From NCBI GenBank assembly GCA_964591605.1, contig CAZQEN010000287.1:1-10338 (forward strand): a DNA stretch of 10,338 nt, in the 5' to 3' direction. This document shows, one piece after another, positions 4,626 through 10,338 of the stretch. Within the stretch, counting starts at the first letter, position 1, and every line of letters starts with the position of its first letter. This DNA comes from CAYLLT01 sp964591605. Lineage in GTDB: Bacteria > Planctomycetota > Phycisphaerae > UBA1845 > PWPN01. Position numbers and translations under genes: made by a program. Below the pieces are notes generated by a model, which was given only the letters and a program-made list of their open reading frames with translations, searched no databases and was not told the DNA's origin.

Positions 4626-6296
4626 ATGATGGATGCTATGGCCTCCCTGGGAAAGATCCTCCTGCTCCGGTCGCAGAGCGCGGAGGACTCGCAAACCTTC
4701 GAAACCCTTCAACAACTCGGCACTGTTCACGTGGAGACCAGTGCGCCGGCCGCAATCGCCGCGCTGGGACGTGAGCCGTACGACTGGGTGGTGGCCTCCC
4801 CTGCCCTGTTCGGCGCCCTGGACAGCCAGACAGGGTCGCTCCAGCTCAGCACGATCCTCGAAGCCATCGGCCATGCCGTGGCCATCTACGAGACCGACGG
4901 GAACCTCGTGTGGGCCAACACCAAGGCTCACCATCTGCCCGAGCAGGTGCAGGATCGCATCCGACGGCACTGCATCGAGAACTTCCACCGCACCGACAAG
5001 CCCGCCACTCCGCCCCGCTCACGTTCGCTCAGCCTGGTCACCGAAGGCGAGCAGTATTTCGACGGCACCGTCACCCCGATTCTCGATCACCTCCAGAGAC
5101 CGCTGCGGCTGGTGGTCGTGATGCAGAACGTCACGCGGGCCCGGCGGCTCCAGCAGAAGATGGACGCCATCGACAACGCCGGCCGCGAGCTCGTCCGCGT
5201 TGACAGCGAACAGCTCGCGAAGATGGACGTGCGTCAGCGCCTCGAGCTGCTCGAACGCAAGATCATCCGATACACCCGCGAGCTGCTCGCCTTCGACAAC
5301 TTCGTCATCCGCCTGCTCGACAAGAACACCAACAAGCTCGAGCTGGTCCTGTGCGCCGGTCTGCCGCCCGAGGCACAGCAGATCGACATCTATGCGTCCA
5401 CGGAGAACAGCGGCATCAGCGGCTACGTCGCCGCCACCGGGCGCAGCTACGTCTGTGCCGATGTGATGCAGGACCCGCGCTATCTGCCGGGCATCGACAA
5501 CGCCCGCTCATCCCTCACCGTGCCGCTGCGGCTGCACGATCAGGTGATCGGCATCTTCAACATCGAGAGCGACCGCCCCGCCGCCTTCAGCGAAGAGGAG
5601 CGCCAGTTCGCCGAGATCTTTGCCCGTTACGTGGCGATCGCCCTGCACATCCTCGACCTGCTCGTGGTCGAGCGGCGCACGACCACCGGCCGCCTGGCCG
5701 ACAACGTCACCGCCGAGATCGCCGCCCCGCTGGGCGACATTCTGGCCGACGCCACGACGCTGATGGAAGATTACATCGGACACGACGACCTGCGGCACCG
5801 CCTGCAGTCGATCAGCGACAATGTCGCCCGGATCCGCCAGGCGATCCGGCAGGTCACCCAGCCCGTCGGCGGCATCCTGGGCTCCAAAACCGTTACCCCC
5901 GCCACCGACCCCCTGCTCGAGGGCAAATCGGTGCTGGTCGCCGACGATGAGGACATCATCCGCATGACCGTCCAGGATGTGCTGACCAAGAAGGGCTGCG
6001 CGGTCGAGACCGCCCGCGACGGCACCGAGGCGATGGCGATGATCCGCCGGCGCAGCTACGATCTGGTCCTCAGCGACATCCGCATGCCCGGCCATAATGG
6101 CTACGAGATTTTCGAGGCCGTCAAAGCGGGCAGACCCGACTGTCCGGTGATTTTCATCACCGGCTTCGGCTACGACCCCCACCACTGCATCATCCGCGCC
6201 AACGCCACCGGCCTGGCTGCCGTTCTCTACAAACCCTTCAAGGTGGACCAACTCCTCGAAGAAGTCCGCGGCGCGGTCGCCGGGAACAAGAAGTGA
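4626..6296 (+). CDS. Multidomain signalling protein: pseudo-receiver, PAS, GAF, degenerate HisKA-like segment, receiver
   Basis: The 556-residue soluble protein reads in order as follows. Residues 9-65 are receiver-like: YDWVVASPALFG (52-63) aligns with the receiver core YDLVLSDIRMPG (478-489) but has Ser58 in place of the phospho-Asp. A PAS domain spans about 74-172 (AIGHAVAIYETDGNLVWAN). A GAF domain spans about 200-342 (SGISGYVAATGRSYVCADV, LTVPLRLHDQVIGIFNIES). A two-helix segment at 352-412 resembles HisKA, but its H-box reads VTAEIAAPL, with Ala363 where histidine is expected. An intact receiver (434-552) has D440/D441, phospho-acceptor D484, T512 and K536. There is no HATPase domain and no membrane segment, so it cannot autophosphorylate and presumably relays for a partner kinase or acts by stoichiometric binding. 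Start choice: GAGG at 4610-4613 and the promoter position favour ATG 4626; 4629 and 4638 are alternatives. Confidence 0.85.
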   Translation: MMDAMASLGKILLLRSQSAEDSQTFETLQQLGTVHVETSAPAAIAALGREPYDWVVASPALFGALDSQTGSLQLSTILEAIGHAVAIYETDGNLVWANTKAHHLPEQVQDRIRRHCIENFHRTDKPATPPRSRSLSLVTEGEQYFDGTVTPILDHLQRPLRLVVVMQNVTRARRLQQKMDAIDNAGRELVRVDSEQLAKMDVRQRLELLERKIIRYTRELLAFDNFVIRLLDKNTNKLELVLCAGLPPEAQQIDIYASTENSGISGYVAATGRSYVCADVMQDPRYLPGIDNARSSLTVPLRLHDQVIGIFNIESDRPAAFSEEERQFAEIFARYVAIALHILDLLVVERRTTTGRLADNVTAEIAAPLGDILADATTLMEDYIGHDDLRHRLQSISDNVARIRQAIRQVTQPVGGILGSKTVTPATDPLLEGKSVLVADDEDIIRMTVQDVLTKKGCAVETARDGTEAMAMIRRRSYDLVLSDIRMPGHNGYEIFEAVKAGRPDCPVIFITGFGYDPHHCIIRANATGLAAVLYKPFKVDQLLEEVRGAVAGNKK

Positions 6297-6319
6297 CCGC
6301 ATAGGCGATTGTGAATGGG

Positions 6320-6332
6320 CGACTTCCAGTCG
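6320..6332. repeat. Small TCC-loop hairpin in the convergent gap
   Basis: CGACT (6320-6324) and AGTCG (6328-6332) flank TCC, the same loop and the same CTTCCAG centre as the palindromic repeat at 881-897 in purL. It lies between two convergent genes but has no T-run on either side, so terminator function is doubtful. It may be a diverged dispersed element. Confidence 0.4.
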
Positions 6333-6359
6333 AGGAACCCTGTCCGGCCCGCTCTTCAA

Positions 6360-6389
6360 ATCGGCAATCGGAAATCGACAATCGGCAAT
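6360..6389. repeat. Four-unit heptamer repeat between convergent genes
   Basis: The units are ATCGGCA, ATCGGAA, ATCGACA and ATCGGCA (6360-6387), ending four bases short of the stop codon region of the minus-strand permease gene. The same family, with the same order of variants, occurs inside purL at 602-664. Confidence 0.75.
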
Positions 6390-6393
6390 GCAC

Positions 6394-7620
6394 TCATTCG
6401 TATCGCAGCGCCTCGACCGGATCGAGCCGTGAGGCCTTGTAGGCCGGGTAGATGCCGCTCAGCACGCCGGTGAGAATGGCCATGCCCAGCGCGTAAACCA
6501 CGACGCTGGCCGTCGTGTACGTCTCGATCACCCGCGTGACCTGTTCGAGCAGATGGTTCATGGCGTAGCCGAGCCCCACGCCGAATGCGCCCCCCAGGAA
6601 GCTGATCACGCTCGCCTCGATGAGGAACTGGCGGAGCAGATCCCACCGCTGCGCGCCGACGGCCATACGGACGCCGATTTCCCGTGTCCGCTCCGTGACC
6701 GACACCAGCATGATGTTCGCGATTCCGATCCCGCCGACCACCAGGCTGATCCCCGCAATGCTGTAGAGCACCACGGCAAAGATCTTCGTCACGTCGCGCA
6801 CCTGCTGGCGCTGCTCCTCCTGGCTGAAGATGAGAAAGTCATCCTTCTGTCCGTTGCGGATGTTGATCTTGTGGGATCGGCGCAGTTCCCGCTTGATCTC
6901 CGCCTGCGCAGGATCGATGTTCTGCGGGCCCTTCGCCTTCACCGTGATCGCGTGAACGAAATCGATGCCGATCAGCCGCTTCATGGCCGTCGTCACCGGC
7001 ACTATGATCTGCGAATCCACGTTGCGAAACCCGATGTTGCCCTTCTTCTCCATGACGCCGATCACGCGGAACGGCACCCCCTTGATCTTGATGCCGCGCC
7101 CCAGGGCCGGCGCCTTGCCGAACAGGTCCTCTGCCACCTTGAAGCCCAGCACCGCGACTTTCTGCTCGGCGGAGATGTCCTCCTTCGTGAAGAACGTGCC
7201 TTCCAGGACTTTATAGTTGAACATGTCCGCGTAGGCCTCGTTCGTGCCCAGCAGACTCACTTCCTTGTTCCGCCCGAAGTACTTGGCCTGCGCGACGGTG
7301 GTGACCTCCGGCGCCGCCGACGACACGCTCGGGCACACGCGCGGATCGCTCAATCGGGCGGCATCATCGACGCTCAGGGTCTGCACGGTGCCGATCGATC
7401 GTCCGCCGGAGCGCGCCGCCGTCGGGTAGATGGTGATCGTATCGCTGCCGAGCGTCTCGAACCGCTGAACGATGTCGCGCTGGGCTCCTTCCAGGATGGA
7501 CATGGCCGAAATGACGGCCGCCACGCCGATGATCACGCCCAGCACCGCGAGCATCGAGCGGAGCAGGTTCGCCCGCAACCCGCGGAGGGCCATCAGAACG
7601 ATCTGGAGGAAAAACAGCAT
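6394..7620 (-). CDS. ABC transporter permease, MacB/FtsX family
   Basis: This 408-residue protein has the four-helix MacB-type permease layout: membrane segment 1 at about 22-42 (LAVLGVIIGVAAVISAM), a large extracytoplasmic domain (45-275), then segments at 279-303, 333-353 and 371-393. Diagnostic motifs are GSDTITIYP (58-66), the cytoplasmic loop SVTERTREIGVRMAVGAQRWDLL, and the C-terminal GIYPAYKASRLDPVEALRYE. Such permeases use mechanotransmission to drive export of peptides, lipoproteins or antibiotics through a periplasmic adaptor rather than forming a classical substrate channel. It is the last gene of a three-gene set; its ATG directly follows the TAG of the ATPase gene. The substrate cannot be deduced. 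Confidence 0.93.
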   Translation of the reverse strand: MLFFLQIVLMALRGLRANLLRSMLAVLGVIIGVAAVISAMSILEGAQRDIVQRFETLGSDTITIYPTAARSGGRSIGTVQTLSVDDAARLSDPRVCPSVSSAAPEVTTVAQAKYFGRNKEVSLLGTNEAYADMFNYKVLEGTFFTKEDISAEQKVAVLGFKVAEDLFGKAPALGRGIKIKGVPFRVIGVMEKKGNIGFRNVDSQIIVPVTTAMKRLIGIDFVHAITVKAKGPQNIDPAQAEIKRELRRSHKINIRNGQKDDFLIFSQEEQRQQVRDVTKIFAVVLYSIAGISLVVGGIGIANIMLVSVTERTREIGVRMAVGAQRWDLLRQFLIEASVISFLGGAFGVGLGYAMNHLLEQVTRVIETYTTASVVVYALGMAILTGVLSGIYPAYKASRLDPVEALRYE

Positions 7621-8352
7621 CTACCCCGTCGCCCCCAGCGTCGGCCGCATCGAGCGCGACAGCAGCTCGTGTCGGAATGCCTCGTCCACCCTGCGGTCCT
7701 CGATGACTTTTCCATCCTTCATGCGGACCACCCGCTGTGCCTGCGCCGCCACCGCCATTTCATGCGTCACCAGGATGATGGTCACGCCCGAGCGGTGCAA
7801 CTCGTGAAACAGTTCGAGAATCTGCTCGCCGGTCCGGGAATCGAGATTACCCGTCGGCTCATCCGCCAGCAGCAACGGCGGATTGTTCACCAGCGCCCGC
7901 GCGATGGCCACGCGCTGCCGTTCGCCGCCGGACAACTCACTGGGCTTGTGCGTGGCCCGATGGGCCATGTTCACCCGCTGCAGGGCGGTCAGGGCCAGCT
8001 TGCGCGCCCCCCACTTGCGGGCGTACACGAGGGGGACCGCCACGTTGTCCAGCGCCGTCGTGCGGTTCACCAGGTTGAACGTCTGGAAGACAAAGCCGAT
8101 CACCTGGTTGCGGATCACCGCGAGCTTCCGGTCGCTGAGCTGGTCGATGCGCTGCCCGTTGAGCACGTATGAACCCGACGTGGGCCGATCCAGGCATCCG
8201 ATCAGATGCATCATCGTGCTCTTGCCGCTGCCCGACGCGCCGGTCAGGCTCACGAACTCCCCCCGCTCGATGCGCAGATCCACCCCGTCCAGGGCGCGCA
8301 CCACCGTGTCGCCCATCTGGTACAGCTTTGTCATCTGGCGGATCTCGATCAT
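7621..8352 (-). CDS. ABC transporter ATP-binding protein, MacB/LolD family
   Basis: The 243-residue ATPase energises the adjacent permease from the cytoplasmic side. All nucleotide-binding motifs are intact: Walker A GASGSGKST (38-46), Q-loop Q90, signature LSGGERQRVAIARAL (140-154), Walker B LLLADEPTGNLD (160-171) and H-loop H197 (LVTHEMAVA). The wording SGSGKSTMMHLIGCLDRPTSG and DEPTGNLDSRTG is typical of the LolD/MacB branch. Its stop codon abuts the permease start, implying tight co-translation and equal expression. It lies 97 bases after the adaptor gene; I see no promoter or terminator in that gap. The start ATG lacks an obvious Shine-Dalgarno. Confidence 0.95.
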   Translation of the reverse strand: MIEIRQMTKLYQMGDTVVRALDGVDLRIERGEFVSLTGASGSGKSTMMHLIGCLDRPTSGSYVLNGQRIDQLSDRKLAVIRNQVIGFVFQTFNLVNRTTALDNVAVPLVYARKWGARKLALTALQRVNMAHRATHKPSELSGGERQRVAIARALVNNPPLLLADEPTGNLDSRTGEQILELFHELHRSGVTIILVTHEMAVAAQAQRVVRMKDGKVIEDRRVDEAFRHELLSRSMRPTLGATG

Positions 8353-8449
8353 GAATCGTGTTTGCCGTCCGCTGTTCCGGGCTGACCGTCCGACGCGAGA
8401 AGCCGGCCTGCCAACGGTGGTGTCATCTGCGAATCACCGCCGATGGACG

Positions 8450-9838
8450 CTATTCGGCCTTTTCGTCGGCTTCCTTTTCCTTCTGCGTCTTCTGCGGGAG
8501 CTTGGTGTAGACCACGTCGCCCTCCTTGAGCCCTTCGCGCACCTCGACGTCGATGCCGTTGTCGACGCCGAACTTGCAGCGGACGAACTTGGCGTCCTTG
8601 CGCTGCTGGCCGGGGACGTCGACGGGAATGTAGACCCCGTAGTCCTCGCTGTTCTTGTCCTTCTGGATGGCGTCGTAGCTCACGAGCAGCGCGTCGCGGA
8701 CGGAGCGCGCGGTGAAGTGCGCCTCGGCCTGCGTGTTCAGCAGGCTGCGGAGCTTGTCGCGGTTGTCGCTGGTGATGCGGATCCAGACCTTGAACGTGGC
8801 GATGGCCGCCACGATCTCCGACTGCGGCGAGATCCGCTCGATCACCCCCTCGAACTTCTCATCCTTGAACGTCTCGACCGTCACTTCGACCGGCTCGCCC
8901 GCCTCGATCGTGCCCTCGGGCAGGGTGGCCGGCTGGCTTGACGCGCCGGGCCGGGCCGACGGTGGCGCGAGGAGCCGGACCTGGCCGATGTCCGCCTCGT
9001 CAACGTTCACGACCGCGTAGATTTCGCTGACATCGGCGATCTCCATGAGTACCGTGCCGCCGGTGAACATGGTCTTGCCGCTTTGCACCACTTCGCCCTT
9101 CTGGATGTTCCGGGTCAGAATCATTCCGTCGATCGGCGAGTAGATCTTCGTCTCCTTCAACCGCTCCAGGGCATCCTGGAGCGTCTTATCGGCGACGTTT
9201 TTCGCCTCCTCGGCGGTCTTGATGTCCTGCTCGGCCATGCGGATGGCGATTCCCGCGCGGTTCACATCCGCCTCGGCAATAGCGACCATCGCGCTGGCCT
9301 CATCCACCGCCGCCTGGACTTCTGTCTCCGTGGTCTTGGAAACGAGTTGTCCCTTGAACTCTTCCTTGTCCTTGAGGCCGATCTGATAACTCTGGGCCAG
9401 GAGCGCCCGGGACTGCTGCGCCTTGGCCTTGAGAACGTTGGCCTTTGCGGTGGGCAGATCGACCCTCTCTCGCTGATCCCTGGCAATCTTGGCAAGATCG
9501 AGCTGGATCTTTGCCCGCTCGAAGTCCGACCGGGCCCGGCTGACGCTGATCTGCTCGTCCACATCGAGCAGCCGCACCACCAGGCTGCCCTTGGACACCA
9601 GGGCCCCCACTTCGTACGGAATCTCGATGACTTCCCCGCTCGCCTTGCTCTTGATCTGCGTCACGCTGGCAGGCTTGATGTTGCCGCTGGCGGTGATGGG
9701 CACGACCAGATCACCGCGATGCACTCGTGATGTTTCACCGGCGAGCGAGCCAATGTTGATCTGGGCGTTCTTGCTCACCCACATGTAGCCGCCCACGATG
9801 GCGGCCAGTATGACGATGGTGATGATGGTCTTCTTCAT
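8450..9838 (-). CDS. Periplasmic adaptor (membrane fusion) protein, MacA/HlyD type
   Basis: This 462-residue protein connects an inner-membrane ABC exporter to the envelope. Residues 4-21 are a signal anchor following MKKT. A first lipoyl half-motif lies at about 62-92 (SGEVIEIPYEVGALVSKGSLVVRLLD), a long helical hairpin rich in A, K, E and Q at 96-230, and the second lipoyl half at about 231-270 (YSPIDGMILTRNIQKGEVV). Beta-barrel and membrane-proximal regions follow, ending in GVDNGIDVEVREGLKEGDVVYTKLP and a charged tail. A proline/serine/alanine-rich stretch at 291-309 interrupts the barrel and looks like a lineage-specific loop. It is first in order of the adaptor-ATPase-permease set on this strand. 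An outer-membrane partner is not in the window. Confidence 0.92.
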   Translation of the reverse strand: MKKTIITIVILAAIVGGYMWVSKNAQINIGSLAGETSRVHRGDLVVPITASGNIKPASVTQIKSKASGEVIEIPYEVGALVSKGSLVVRLLDVDEQISVSRARSDFERAKIQLDLAKIARDQRERVDLPTAKANVLKAKAQQSRALLAQSYQIGLKDKEEFKGQLVSKTTETEVQAAVDEASAMVAIAEADVNRAGIAIRMAEQDIKTAEEAKNVADKTLQDALERLKETKIYSPIDGMILTRNIQKGEVVQSGKTMFTGGTVLMEIADVSEIYAVVNVDEADIGQVRLLAPPSARPGASSQPATLPEGTIEAGEPVEVTVETFKDEKFEGVIERISPQSEIVAAIATFKVWIRITSDNRDKLRSLLNTQAEAHFTARSVRDALLVSYDAIQKDKNSEDYGVYIPVDVPGQQRKDAKFVRCKFGVDNGIDVEVREGLKEGDVVYTKLPQKTQKEKEADEKAE

Positions 9839-9908
9839 GGCTGTCCAGTGTGGCCGACAACCGCCATTCGGCGGCGCTCTGGCGTCCTCCGCAGGGCCTG
9901 GGCCTGTT

Positions 9909-9958
9909 CGGCAGGGAGAGGCTCCGCCTGTGGCTGTCCGATCGGCAGAGGTTCCGCC
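9909..9958. repeat. Imperfect direct repeat upstream of the exporter genes
   Basis: CGGCAGGGAGAGGCTCCGCC (9909-9928) recurs as CGGCAGAGGTTCCGCC (9943-9958): the second copy lacks four bases and has one C-to-T change. The repeats sit in the 167-base gap between the alanine dehydrogenase stop and the adaptor start, 71 bases or more before the adaptor ATG. They could be regulator sites for the exporter or another dispersed repeat. No clear -10/-35 pair or intrinsic terminator was recognised in this gap. Confidence 0.4.
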
Positions 9959-10006
9959 GGCGTGATTGCGTCGAGCTGCGGCCTCCCGCCGCCAAGTGTC
10001 CTACGA

Positions 10007-10338
10007 TCAATCCAGGGCGAGGGGTCGCAACTCCATCCCGAAGGTCTCCGCCACCGCGGCGTTGGTCACGTTTCCGTCCTGGACGTTGACGCCTCGGGCC
10101 AGGCCCGGATCGAGGGCGGCCGCCCGCTTGTAGCCGCTCTTCGCCAGCCGCAGCACGTAGGGCAGCGTCGCATTGGTCAGCGCGAACGTGCTCGTCCGCC
10201 CCACCGCTCCCGGCATGTTCGCCACGGCGTAATGGATCACTCCGTCCACTTCGTACGTCGGGTTCGCGTGGGTGGTCGGGCGGGTCGTCTCGCAGCAGCC
10301 GCCCTGATCGACACCCACATCCACAATGACGGCCCCCG
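10007..10338 (-). CDS. ald: Alanine dehydrogenase, C-terminal part (5' end outside window)
   Basis: Alanine dehydrogenase interconverts L-alanine and pyruvate plus ammonia using NAD. The visible 110 or so residues match the C-terminus of the family. GAVIVDVGVDQGGC precedes PTTH and NPTYEVDGVIHY, then VANMPGAVGRTSTFALTNATLPYVL, and the closing region LARGVNVQDGNVTNAAVAETFG. The Asp of the DQGG motif corresponds to the conserved catalytic-site aspartate, and the Asn of VANMP to a conserved NAD-site residue. The frame runs off the window edge, so the GTG at 10324 is an internal valine and not a start. The stop is TGA at 10009-10007. It lies on the same strand as the exporter genes, but the 167-base gap suggests separate transcription. 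Confidence 0.95.
   Translation of the reverse strand, partial: GAVIVDVGVDQGGCCETTRPTTHANPTYEVDGVIHYAVANMPGAVGRTSTFALTNATLPYVLRLAKSGYKRAAALDPGLARGVNVQDGNVTNAAVAETFGMELRPLALD

Noticed and set aside
6297..6359. Bidirectional intrinsic terminator between the convergent genes
   Set aside because: The only hairpin (6320-6332) has 5-base arms and lacks a T-run on either strand.
6553..8172. 539-codon open frame on the plus strand opposite the permease and ATPase genes
   Set aside because: The minus strand carries intact MacB-type permease and ABC ATPase motifs. The plus-strand translation is rich in R, H and D without any domain.
8353..8449. Possible terminator or promoter between the adaptor and ATPase genes
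   Set aside because: Only a weak 5-base inverted repeat (CGGTG/CACCG) with a long loop is present. There is no T-run and no convincing -10/-35 pair.

Overview
The window is GC-rich chromosomal DNA from a bacterium, most likely a member of the Planctomycetota. Three things point there. (i) A small membrane protein begins with the C-x2-C ... LRGL ... RCPECG ... YDP zinc ribbon that recurs in that phylum. (ii) Short dispersed repeats are present that, in one frame, read SPKRKR and GTGFQPV, peptides seen across planctomycete proteomes. (iii) ATCGGCA-type heptamer tracts occur, also common there. This is an inference from motifs; no 16S rRNA or other marker phylogeny was possible.

Layout, left to right. 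Positions 1-1718 (+) hold the 3' part of purL (purine synthesis), whose reading frame has been invaded at two places by dispersed repeats. Positions 1748-2790 (+) hold a compact unit: a RelE/ParE-type toxin, an XRE-type antitoxin, and a zinc-ribbon membrane protein whose start codon overlaps the antitoxin stop. It is preceded by a perfect palindrome four bases before the toxin start. Maf (nucleotide pyrophosphatase) is at 2811-3398 (+), and an exported alpha/beta-hydrolase-like protein at 3505-4485 (+). A near-consensus sigma-70-type promoter (4555-4583), with a palindrome just upstream, drives a multidomain signalling protein (4626-6296, +). That protein has a degenerate receiver, PAS, GAF, a histidine-less dimerisation-like segment and an intact receiver, but no kinase catalytic domain.

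The strand then switches. The short convergent gap 6297-6393 carries a second copy of the heptamer repeat seen in purL. On the minus strand, read right to left, come the last part of alanine dehydrogenase (10338-10007) and a three-gene MacAB-like export system: periplasmic adaptor (9838-8450), ABC ATPase (8352-7621) and FtsX/MacB-type permease (7620-6394). The ATPase and permease abut without a gap.

Most genes are ordinary housekeeping or transport functions, and I do not see a clear new multi-gene defence or biosynthetic system. The most unusual signals are the repeat-derived peptide insertions that keep an essential enzyme in frame, the kinase-less signalling protein with its strong promoter, and the toxin-antitoxin unit with a coupled third gene. 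No tRNA, rRNA, CRISPR array, transposase or convincing intrinsic terminator was seen. No gene-free stretch exceeds about 170 bases.
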